Shown: one piece after another, positions 1 through 6,060 of the stretch
Layout of the letters: each line of letters starts with the position of its first letter
Position numbering within the stretch: position 1 is the stretch's first letter
Origin: a bacterium
GTDB lineage: Bacteria > Latescibacterota > UBA2968 > UBA8231
NCBI GenBank assembly: GCA_027593305.1
Contig: JAQCJA010000292.1
Coordinates: forward strand, 1 to 6,261
Direction: 5' to 3'
Length of the DNA: 6,261 nt
The notes under the pieces: model-generated
Seen by the model: only the letters and a program-made list of their open reading frames with translations
Told to the model about the DNA's origin: nothing
The model's database searches: none
Made by a program: the position numbers and the translations under genes

Positions 1-280
1 GGGCACGGGCCCGCTCAAAGGCGATGGTCGCCTGCTTGCGCGCTGCCAGTTGCGCCGGCGCCAGGGGCGGTCCCAGCCAGGCCAGCGCCTTGCTCAGGGC
101 CGGGCCCATCTCCGCTTCGTAGTAGTCGGTCATGTCAAAATCGTAAAGCGGCCCGCGGCGACGTACGCCACCGAATTCGGCAGCCAGAGCGTCGATTGTT
201 TCGTGCACAGCATCACGGCCGGGCGCCATCACCGCAACGAGAAAGGCGACGGGTTCGTCGGGGAGCAGATCGATTGGCAT
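1..280 (-). CDS. DUF4416 family protein, N-terminal part (cut by the window edge)
   Basis: This minus-strand reading frame opens with ATG at 280-278 and stays open for 93 codons to the left edge, so the C-terminal half is missing. An in-frame TAG (complement of 290-292) lies four codons upstream of the ATG, which makes 280 the only sensible start; no strong Shine-Dalgarno is visible. The protein begins MPIDLLPDEPVAFLVAVMAP. It carries the hallmark segment DFDMTDYYEAEMG at residues 47-59, followed by the family-like pattern of a leucine-rich stretch and a K-x-x-T-x-x-x-E ending near residues 82-89. This matches my recollection of DUF4416 (family proteins carry a F-x-x-T-D-Y-Y-x-x-E-M-G core and are usually about 180 residues). 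The function of the family is unknown. The gene is divergent from the PLP-enzyme operon. Recognition is from motif memory, not a search. Confidence 0.75.
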   Translation of the reverse strand, partial: MPIDLLPDEPVAFLVAVMAPGRDAVHETIDALAAEFGGVRRRGPLYDFDMTDYYEAEMGPALSKALAWLGPPLAPAQLAARKQATIAFERARA

Positions 281-357
281 GGCCAGAGGCTAATACGGAC
301 CTTGCCTGCAGTCGAGTCCGAGTCTACCGTTGACGACCCCTCGCACGGAGACGCGCC
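281..357. promoter_or_regulatory. Divergent intergenic region with presumed back-to-back promoters
   Basis: These 77 bp separate the starts of two divergent genes, so they must hold at least part of both promoters. The best sigma70-like candidate for the plus strand is TTGCCT (302-307), then 17 bp, then TACCGT (325-330). It matches the consensus weakly (about 4/6 and 3/6), so it is only a suggestion. TTGACG at 330-335 looks better as a -35 box, but its -10 would fall on the start codon at 358. I see no clear inverted repeat or operator. Confidence 0.35.
347..350 (+). promoter_or_regulatory. Shine-Dalgarno GGAG for the PLP enzyme gene
   Basis: GGAG lies 7 nt before the ATG at 358 and supports that start over the out-of-frame ATG at 330. 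Confidence 0.7.
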
Positions 358-1419
358 ATGCACATCGACGAGCTCGATACCCCGCATCTGCTGGTAGACC
401 TCGACGGCCTCGAGGACAATCTCGACCGTTATCAGAGCTACTTCTCCGCACACGGCATCGGCCTGCGCCCCCACATCAAGACGCACAAGTGCCTGGCCAT
501 TGCGCACATGCAGATGAGCCGTGGCGCCATGGGGATCACCTGTCAGAAACTTGGCGAGGCGGAGGTCATGGTCGCCGGCGGCGTGGATCGTGATGTGCTG
601 ATTCCCTTCAACATCATCGGCCGCGCCAAGTTGGAGCGTCTCGTGGCGTTGACGAAACGCACGCGACTGACGGTGGCAGCTGATTCTGCCGTCACCATTG
701 CCGGTCTCTCAGCGGCGACGGCCGCCGCCGGGGTGACGGTGGGTGTGATCATCGAACTGGGCCGGGGCGGCCGCTGTGGTGTGGAAACGCCGGAGCTTGC
801 GGGGGAACTGGCGGCTCTGGTGGACAGCCTGCCCGGGCTTGAGTTGCGCGGTGTCATGATCATGCCGGCGCCGCCGCAGATCCGTCCGTTCCTGCAGGAG
901 TGTCTGGCGCAATTTGATGCCAGGGGCCTGCCGTATCCCATGGTCAGCGGCGGTTCGACACCGGCAGCGTTCACCGCCCACGAGATCCCGGAACTGACCG
1001 AGTTTCGCGCTGGCGAGTATCCCGTGGGTGGCATGAAACATCTGCAGCTGGGCACACACACCGTCGAGCAATGTGCCGTGCGTGTGCTCATGACCTGTGT
1101 CAGTCGACCGACAGCGGCGCGCGCCATCTTCGACGGTGGCAGCAAATCGCTGAGTGCTGCCACCTTCGCCGACGACGAGCGCGGTTCGCTGATGGGGCAT
1201 GTCGTCGAGTTCCCGGAGGCGCGTTTCTCCGGCGCTTCAGAGGAGCACGGACAGGTGGATGTGTCCCGCTGTGAGCCACAGCCGCAGATCGGGGATCGGG
1301 TGCAGGTGATTCCCGTGCATCCCTGCCCCACATTCAATGAGCACGACATCATCGCCGCCGTTCGGGGGGATCTGGTGGAGGCTTTCTGGCCCGTCCATGC
1401 CCGAGGCGCCATCCGATGA
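358..1419 (+). CDS. D-threonine aldolase / D-serine dehydratase family PLP enzyme (fold type III)
   Basis: This 353-residue protein belongs to the alanine-racemase N-domain family that includes D-threonine aldolase (DSD1-like), D-serine dehydratase and D-3-hydroxyaspartate aldolase. These cytoplasmic enzymes cleave or dehydrate beta-hydroxy D-amino acids using PLP and a divalent metal. The N-terminal TIM barrel starts with DTPHLLVDLDGLEDN (residues 7-21). The PLP lysine is K41 in RPHIKTHK (37-44), followed by GITCQKLGEAEVM (59-71) and ELGRGGRCGV (133-142). SGGSTP (197-202), DGGSKSLS (259-266) and SEEHG (294-298) lead into the C-terminal beta domain. The likely metal ligands are H321 and C323 in HPCPT, the His-x-Cys arrangement of eukaryotic D-serine dehydratase; D-threonine aldolases have His-x-Asp. 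One segment is odd: where relatives usually read GTY(V/I)xxD, this protein has GEYPVGGMKH (219-228). Length is close to normal (about 360-380). It is first in an operon and overlaps the next gene by 4 bp. Family assignment is strong; the substrate is unknown. Confidence 0.88.
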   Translation: MHIDELDTPHLLVDLDGLEDNLDRYQSYFSAHGIGLRPHIKTHKCLAIAHMQMSRGAMGITCQKLGEAEVMVAGGVDRDVLIPFNIIGRAKLERLVALTKRTRLTVAADSAVTIAGLSAATAAAGVTVGVIIELGRGGRCGVETPELAGELAALVDSLPGLELRGVMIMPAPPQIRPFLQECLAQFDARGLPYPMVSGGSTPAAFTAHEIPELTEFRAGEYPVGGMKHLQLGTHTVEQCAVRVLMTCVSRPTAARAIFDGGSKSLSAATFADDERGSLMGHVVEFPEARFSGASEEHGQVDVSRCEPQPQIGDRVQVIPVHPCPTFNEHDIIAAVRGDLVEAFWPVHARGAIR

Positions 1420-3428
1420 AACCCGCCTGGCCCATCGTCATTGGTGCCGGCACGACCGGCGACTTTGAAGCGATCTATCGCCGCGAGTGGCTGGAAACAA
1501 ACGGCCTCGGCGGCTGGGCCGGGTCCACCGTCAGTGGGGCACACTCGCGGCGCTATCATGGTCTGCTTGTGGCCGCCCTCGATCCACCGGTGGGGCGTAT
1601 GGTGCTGCTGTCACGGCTGGAAGAGACCATCGAAATCGACGGCGCCCGGCACGAACTGGCGTGTAATCGCTATCCCGGCGTCGTGCACCCGCGTGGCTAT
1701 GAGTATCTGGAGCGTTTCGAGCGTGGCCTGTTTCCCGTTTTTACCTACAACATGGATGGCATTCTGCTGCGCCGTACCGTGGCCGCCATTCACGGACACA
1801 ACACCGTGGTCATTCGCTACGACCTGGAGGCGGCTGCGGGCGAAGCGGAGCCGGGGGCGTTCGTGCTGGGGTTGCGTCCTTTCGTCGCCGGGAGAGACTA
1901 CCATCATCTGACGCGGGCCAACGGCGACATCCGCCAGGAGGCCGAACTGCACAAGGGCGTCCTCTGCCTGCCGTCGTATCCCGGGGTACCCGATGTGCAA
2001 TTGCATCTGCCGGCGGCAGCGGCGTTCACCGCCGCGCCAGAGTGGTACTACGACTTCGAGTATGATCGTGAGGAATACCGGGGCCTGGATAACCGTGAAG
2101 ACCTGTTCACGCACGGCCTCGTTGAGCTGGCGCTTCGGGTCGGCGATCAGGTGACCATCGTTGCCACCATCGAGACGGGCGAGATGGATGGCGCGGCGCT
2201 GCTGGTGGCAGAAGAGGCGCGGCGTCAGGTGTTGCTTGCCGACATACCGAACGGCTCTCCCCACAGAAACCTGCGCCGACACCTGCATCTGGCGGCTGAT
2301 CAGTTTCTGGTTCGGCGCGATGTCGATCTGCGTACGATCATCGCCGGTTATCACTGGTTTACCGACTGGGGCCGCGATACGATGATCGCCCTGCCGGGTA
2401 TCGCCCTGGTTACCGGCCGACACGATGAAGCCCGCCGGATACTGCAGGCCTTTGCCGGCGCTGTTCAGGATGGTCTGCTGCCCAACCGCTTCGCTGATGG
2501 GGGTGGTGCTGACTACAACACGGTGGATGCAACCCTGTGGTTCTTCGTCGCCGTGCATCACTACCTGGCCGCCACAGGTGATGAGCAACTCGTTACCGAA
2601 CTCATGCCCGTGCTCGACGATATTCTTGCCTGGCACGAGAAGGGCACGCGATACGGCATCCGCGTGGATGATGACGGCTTGCTCATGGCTGGCGAGGATG
2701 GACAGCAACTTACCTGGATGGATGCCAAAGTTGATGGCTGGGTGGTCACGCCGCGTCGTGGCAAACCCGTAGAGATCCAGGCGCTGTGGTACAATGCATT
2801 ACGCATCTATGCCGGGCTGGCCCAATTCCTGGCCGCCCCCGCAGCGCAATCGGACGCAGAGGCGCGGGCGGCGCAGGTACATTCCCGCTTCGGAGAAGTC
2901 TTCTGGAATGCTGCGCAGGGCTGCCTGTTCGATGTCGTCGACGTGGACGGTGTTTCCGGACGATGCGACCCTGCGGTTCGACCCAACCAGTTGTTCGCCC
3001 TCAGTCTTCCCTATGCTCTCATCGAGGGTGAGCAGGCGCGGAGCATCCTCAAGGTGTCACGTCAACAGCTGGCAACACCTCGCGGGCTGCGCAGCCTGTC
3101 ACCGGAGGACCCATCCTACTGCGGCCACTACGGTGGCAGTCCCCTGGCACGAGACGGCGCCTATCACCAGGGTACCGTGTGGGGCTGGCTGATCGGCCCG
3201 TACCTGACGGCCTGGCTGCGACATGGTGGGGCCCAGGGGCAGACGCTGGCGCGAAAGGCGATTGAAGACTTCGCTGAACATCTGCAGGATGGTTGCATCG
3301 GCACCATCGCCGAAGTGTTTGACGGCGATGCGCCACACGAGCCACGGGGTACGGTGGCGCAGGCCTGGAGCGTGGCGGAGTTGCTGCGCGTTCTTCACGA
3401 ACTTGATACGGAGCAAATACAAAGATGA
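1416..3428 (+). CDS. Glycogen debranching enzyme, amylo-alpha-1,6-glucosidase type (GH133)
   Basis: This 670-residue cytoplasmic enzyme should hydrolyse alpha-1,6-linked glucosyl stubs at glycogen branch points. The N-terminal beta-rich domain (about residues 20-235, GDE_N type) has the signature WLETNGLGGWAGSTVSGAHS (25-44), directly followed by RRYHGLL. The C-terminal (alpha/alpha)6 domain (about 285-665, GDE_C type) has GYHWFTDWGRDTMIALPG (311-328), TWMDAKVDGWVVTPRRGKPV (433-452), then EIQALWYNALR, a GAYHQGTVWGWLIGPYL segment, and AEVFDGDAPHEPRGTVAQAW (632-651). By analogy with eukaryotic debranching enzyme, D436 (TWMD) and E633 (AEVFDGD) are the likely catalytic pair; this is inference. 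The 4-alpha-glucanotransferase domain of eukaryotic enzymes is absent, as in other bacterial and archaeal members. The ATG sits in the ATGA overlap with the upstream stop; GAGGC at 1403-1407 is a suitable ribosome site, so translation is probably coupled. No other glycogen gene is in the window. Family assignment is very secure. Confidence 0.94.
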   Translation: MKPAWPIVIGAGTTGDFEAIYRREWLETNGLGGWAGSTVSGAHSRRYHGLLVAALDPPVGRMVLLSRLEETIEIDGARHELACNRYPGVVHPRGYEYLERFERGLFPVFTYNMDGILLRRTVAAIHGHNTVVIRYDLEAAAGEAEPGAFVLGLRPFVAGRDYHHLTRANGDIRQEAELHKGVLCLPSYPGVPDVQLHLPAAAAFTAAPEWYYDFEYDREEYRGLDNREDLFTHGLVELALRVGDQVTIVATIETGEMDGAALLVAEEARRQVLLADIPNGSPHRNLRRHLHLAADQFLVRRDVDLRTIIAGYHWFTDWGRDTMIALPGIALVTGRHDEARRILQAFAGAVQDGLLPNRFADGGGADYNTVDATLWFFVAVHHYLAATGDEQLVTELMPVLDDILAWHEKGTRYGIRVDDDGLLMAGEDGQQLTWMDAKVDGWVVTPRRGKPVEIQALWYNALRIYAGLAQFLAAPAAQSDAEARAAQVHSRFGEVFWNAAQGCLFDVVDVDGVSGRCDPAVRPNQLFALSLPYALIEGEQARSILKVSRQQLATPRGLRSLSPEDPSYCGHYGGSPLARDGAYHQGTVWGWLIGPYLTAWLRHGGAQGQTLARKAIEDFAEHLQDGCIGTIAEVFDGDAPHEPRGTVAQAWSVAELLRVLHELDTEQIQR

Positions 3429-4129
3429 CCATCGTATCCCAGCAGACACTGGACCGGTTGCTTGTACCGAGCACGGCAACCCTCACCTCCGTGCTCAAGG
3501 GGCACGGGTTGAGCAATACCTTCATGCACAACGTGTCGCCATTGAAACCCGACATGAAGATGGCGGGCCGCGCCTTCACCCTGCGCTACATCCCGGCGCG
3601 CGAAGATCTCAACAACGTGCCCATGGACAACCTCACCGACAAGCAGCGCGTGGGCATTGAGCAGCTGCAGCCGGGGGATGTTCTCGTCATCGATGCGCGC
3701 GGCGATACGAGTGCGGGCACAATGGGTTCGATCCTGGCCCAACGCATGCACCAGTTGGGCACGGTCGGTGTTGTCACCGACGGGGCCTATCGCGACAGCC
3801 CGGCCATTGCCGAATGCGGTTTGGCTGCCTACGCGCGGGGCATGAACGCCCACACCAACAAGACGATTCACTACCCCAGTGAAATTCAGGTCCCCATCGG
3901 CTGTGGCGAGGTCGCCGTGTTTCCCGGAGATATCATCGTCGGGGATGGCGAAGGAGTGGTGGTGATCCCCCCCCATCTGGCGGCGGAGGTCGCCGCTGCT
4001 GCGGAGGAGATGGAACTGAAAGAAGCGTTCATCCTGGAGAAGATCCGCGCCGGCGCTACTCTGGTAGGAACCTATCCACCGGATGAGAAAACGCTGGCGG
4101 AGTTTCAGGCCTGGCGGCGCAATCGGTAG
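3425..4129 (+). CDS. RraA / HMG-CHA aldolase superfamily protein, long form
   Basis: This 234-residue protein belongs to the RraA-like superfamily. Members include E. coli RraA (about 161 residues, binds RNase E) and metal-dependent 4-hydroxy-4-methyl-2-oxoglutarate (HMG) aldolases or oxaloacetate decarboxylases. The start has the subfamily pattern STATLTSVLKGHGLSNTFM (16-34), then GRAFTLRYIPAREDL (48-62). DARGDTSAGTMG (90-101) is the usual glycine-rich substrate loop. VTDGAYRD ends in R123-D124, the Arg-Asp pair that in Pseudomonas HMG aldolase binds substrate and Mg2+. GCGEVAVFPGDIIVGDGEGV (159-178) is the conserved C-terminal core, followed by an alpha-helical tail. The extra length and intact R-D pair favour a lyase role over RNase E regulation, though databases often label this subfamily 'ribonuclease activity regulator RraA'. 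The start overlaps the previous stop (ATGA), with GGAG at 3410-3413 spaced 11 nt. An 8-C run (3967-3974) crosses codons 181-184. Substrate unknown. Confidence 0.86.
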   Translation: MTIVSQQTLDRLLVPSTATLTSVLKGHGLSNTFMHNVSPLKPDMKMAGRAFTLRYIPAREDLNNVPMDNLTDKQRVGIEQLQPGDVLVIDARGDTSAGTMGSILAQRMHQLGTVGVVTDGAYRDSPAIAECGLAAYARGMNAHTNKTIHYPSEIQVPIGCGEVAVFPGDIIVGDGEGVVVIPPHLAAEVAAAAEEMELKEAFILEKIRAGATLVGTYPPDEKTLAEFQAWRRNR

Positions 4130-4194
4130 ATCTCTGCCGGGTGCGATGGATCATGCAGCGACTGTCGCCGTCTGTCGGATGAAGGAGCCGGGTC
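4130..4194 (+). other. Short intergenic gap between the RraA-like gene and the membrane TPR gene
   Basis: These 65 bp hold no convincing hairpin with a T-run, so no intrinsic terminator is seen. The membrane protein gene could be transcribed together with the operon upstream or from a weak internal promoter that I cannot recognise. Confidence 0.5.
4182..4187 (+). promoter_or_regulatory. Shine-Dalgarno AAGGAG that decides a GTG start
   Basis: AAGGAG lies 7 nt before GTG at 4195, an ideal spacing, but 13 nt before the in-frame ATG at 4201. The GTG is therefore the better start, adding two residues. Confidence 0.7.
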
Positions 4195-6006
4195 GTGGAC
4201 ATGCCTGTGACTGAGCCCAGCCGCTGGTGGTTGTCCGCGCAACCCCTGCCGGCGGCGCTCCTGCTACTGGCCGTCATCGCCGCCTACAGCAACAGCCTGG
4301 ACGGACCCTTTCTCTACGACGACACCCCGGCCATCGTCGAGAACAGCGACATCCGTCAGATCCTGCCGCTCTGGCGTGCGCCCGACGAGACGGACCGCGC
4401 CTCGATCAACAGCCGCCCCGTTGTGCGCCTGAGCCTGGCCCTCAATTACGCCGTTGGTGGGCTTGACGTCCGCGGGTATCATCTGGTCAATGTAACACTG
4501 CACCTGGCCTGCGGGCTGCTGCTGTTCGTGCTGCTACGCCGGACGTTCGTTTCGACAGGGTCCGCCTCCGGACTGGCTCTGGCGAGCGCCCTGGTCTGGC
4601 TCGTACACCCCCTCAACAGCCAGGTCGTCAACTACATCACCCAGCGCAGCGAATCGCTGATGGCCCTGTTCTTCCTTGGAGTCATCTACGCCGTCGAGCG
4701 CAGCCGCGACGGCAGCGTGCGCTGGCAGGTTGTCGCTGTCGTTTCGGCTCTGCTGGGTATGGCGTCGAAGGAGGTGATGGTCGTCGTACCGCCGTTGGCC
4801 CTGCTCTACGACCGCACCTTCATGGCTGGCAGCTTCGCGCAGGCCTGGCATCGGCGCCGCCGGCTGCACACCGCCCTGGCCGCTTGCTGGTTGCTGCTGG
4901 CTGCACTGCTCTGGTCAAGGCCCCATGGAACGTCGATCGGGCTCGTGGGTGACGTCGGTGTGGGTGCGTACGCCATGAACCAGGTGGTCGCCATCGCGAC
5001 GTACCTGAAGTTGTGGGTCTGGCCGGATCCGCTGGTGACCGACTACGGCTACGCAAGTCCCATCGTCGTGACCGGGATCGTAGCGCAACTGCTCGCTATC
5101 CTGATAATCGTGGGGGGGACGATCTATGCGCTGATCCGACACCCGCCCCTCGGCTTTGCCGGCGCCTGGTTCCTCATGATCCTGGCGCCCACATCCAGCT
5201 TCGTGCCGATCGTGGGCGAGGTGGCTGCCGAGCGCCGCGTCTACCTGTCATCAGCGGCGCTCGCCGTCCTGACGATCGTTGCCGTATGGCTGGTTCTGCG
5301 CCGTTTGCGCCACCCTCGTCTGGCGCCGGCCGTTGTGACCCTCGTCGTTGTCGTCCTCACCCTCGTGACGTGGACACGCAACCAGGACTACCGGAGTTCC
5401 GAGGCCATGTGGCGCACTGTCGTGGACGCCCGGCCTGGCAACGCCCGGGCGCGATCCTCCCTCGGCGTGGCACTGGCCGATGACGGTCGCCTGGCGGAGG
5501 CCATGGTCTACTATCGCCAGGCGTTGGCCATGGCGCCGGAATACCCCGCCGCCCACTACAACATGGCGAATGCGCTGCTGCGGACCGGCCAGCCGCAGCA
5601 GGCCGTGGCGCACTACCGGATGGCCCTGGCCGAGGAACCGGAGGAGGCGCGAACGCACGCCAACCTGGGCGCCGCCCTGCAGGAACTGGGGGACATGGCG
5701 GGTGCTGAGCGGCACAACCGAGAGGCAATTCGACTGCGTCCGAGATTCGCCGTGGCGCACAACAATCTGGCCATCGTGCTGCGCGCCCGCGGCGCCGTCG
5801 TCGAGGCGATCGAGGTCTGGCGCCGCGCCCTCGAAATCGATCCCGACTACGCCCTGGGGCACTACAACCTTGCTGTCGCTCTGGAGGCCCAGGGCGACGC
5901 GGACGAGGCGCGGGAGCACTACGGGCAAGCCCTGCGCCTGCGCCCGGATCTGCGTGAAGCGGAACGTCGGCTACGAGCCCTGGGAGACGGACAGATCCTT
6001 CCGTGA
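4195..6006 (+). CDS. TMTC-like multi-spanning membrane protein (predicted GT-C glycosyltransferase) with five C-terminal TPRs
   Basis: This 603-residue protein has the architecture of the TMTC family (eukaryotic members are ER O-mannosyltransferases) and of its poorly studied bacterial relatives. After a hydrophobic helix (about 17-33) comes SNSLDGPFLYDDTPAIVENS (32-51), whose D42-D43 pair fits the acidic motif in the first extracytoplasmic loop of GT-C enzymes. NSRPVVRLSLALNYAV (72-87), VHPLNSQVVNYITQRSES (137-154), SKE (191-193) and ERRVYLSS (347-353) are other family-like landmarks. I count about 11 hydrophobic segments by eye, the last near 376-394; with a cytoplasmic N-terminus this puts the C-terminus in the periplasm. 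Five gapless 34-residue TPRs follow: 416-449, 450-483, 484-517, 518-551 and 552-585, then an 18-residue tail. The TPRs probably bind a protein partner or acceptor. Donor and acceptor are unknown, and a non-catalytic role is possible. Confidence 0.85.
   Translation: MDMPVTEPSRWWLSAQPLPAALLLLAVIAAYSNSLDGPFLYDDTPAIVENSDIRQILPLWRAPDETDRASINSRPVVRLSLALNYAVGGLDVRGYHLVNVTLHLACGLLLFVLLRRTFVSTGSASGLALASALVWLVHPLNSQVVNYITQRSESLMALFFLGVIYAVERSRDGSVRWQVVAVVSALLGMASKEVMVVVPPLALLYDRTFMAGSFAQAWHRRRRLHTALAACWLLLAALLWSRPHGTSIGLVGDVGVGAYAMNQVVAIATYLKLWVWPDPLVTDYGYASPIVVTGIVAQLLAILIIVGGTIYALIRHPPLGFAGAWFLMILAPTSSFVPIVGEVAAERRVYLSSAALAVLTIVAVWLVLRRLRHPRLAPAVVTLVVVVLTLVTWTRNQDYRSSEAMWRTVVDARPGNARARSSLGVALADDGRLAEAMVYYRQALAMAPEYPAAHYNMANALLRTGQPQQAVAHYRMALAEEPEEARTHANLGAALQELGDMAGAERHNREAIRLRPRFAVAHNNLAIVLRARGAVVEAIEVWRRALEIDPDYALGHYNLAVALEAQGDADEAREHYGQALRLRPDLREAERRLRALGDGQILP
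5440..5949 (+). repeat. Five tandem TPR units (34 codons each)
   Basis: Codons 416-585 of the membrane protein divide exactly into five 34-residue units with no insertion. Each has the TPR consensus of a small residue or leucine at position 8, glycine near position 16, alanine near 20, and A-L/I-x-x-x-P at the end (for example ALAMAPE, ALAEEPE, AIRLRPR, ALEIDPD, ALRLRPD). The units differ widely at protein level, so this is an old array and not a recent DNA duplication. Confidence 0.88.
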
Positions 6007-6060
6007 CCACTCGTACCGCTGCCCGATCCGCACCCTTGTCGACGCTGAGCGGAACCATGG
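6007..6060. other. Convergent intergenic gap
   Basis: These 54 bp lie between two convergent stop codons. A bidirectional terminator would be expected, but the only inverted match I see is CCGCT with AGCGG across a loop of more than 20 nt and no T-run, which I do not accept as a terminator. Confidence 0.4.

Noticed and set aside
330..335. TTGACG as a -35 box
   Set aside because: A -10 box at normal spacing would lie on the ribosome site and start codon at 358, leaving no untranslated leader, and the sequence there is not AT-rich.
50..397. Plus-strand open frame of 115 codons at the left edge
   Set aside because: It is opposite the DUF4416 frame, which has the TDYYEAEMG signature, and it runs into the PLP enzyme gene in another frame.
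543..1559. Long minus-strand open frame (338 codons) opposite the PLP enzyme gene
   Set aside because: It is rich in R, S, P and A with no family motifs, and lies opposite a clearly conserved gene. This is the normal shadow of GC-rich coding DNA.
1611..2708. Minus-strand open frame of 365 codons inside the debranching enzyme gene
   Set aside because: The plus strand carries unmistakable GH133 motifs through the same region; the antisense product has no recognisable domain or ribosome site.
5440..5949. TPR region as a recent DNA tandem repeat or CRISPR-like array
   Set aside because: The 102-bp periodicity reflects TPR protein repeats; the units differ widely in nucleotide sequence and have no identical repeats or spacers.
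6016..6052. Inverted CCGCT/AGCGG as a terminator between the convergent genes
   Set aside because: The stem is only 5 bp, the loop exceeds 20 nt and there is no T-run on either strand.
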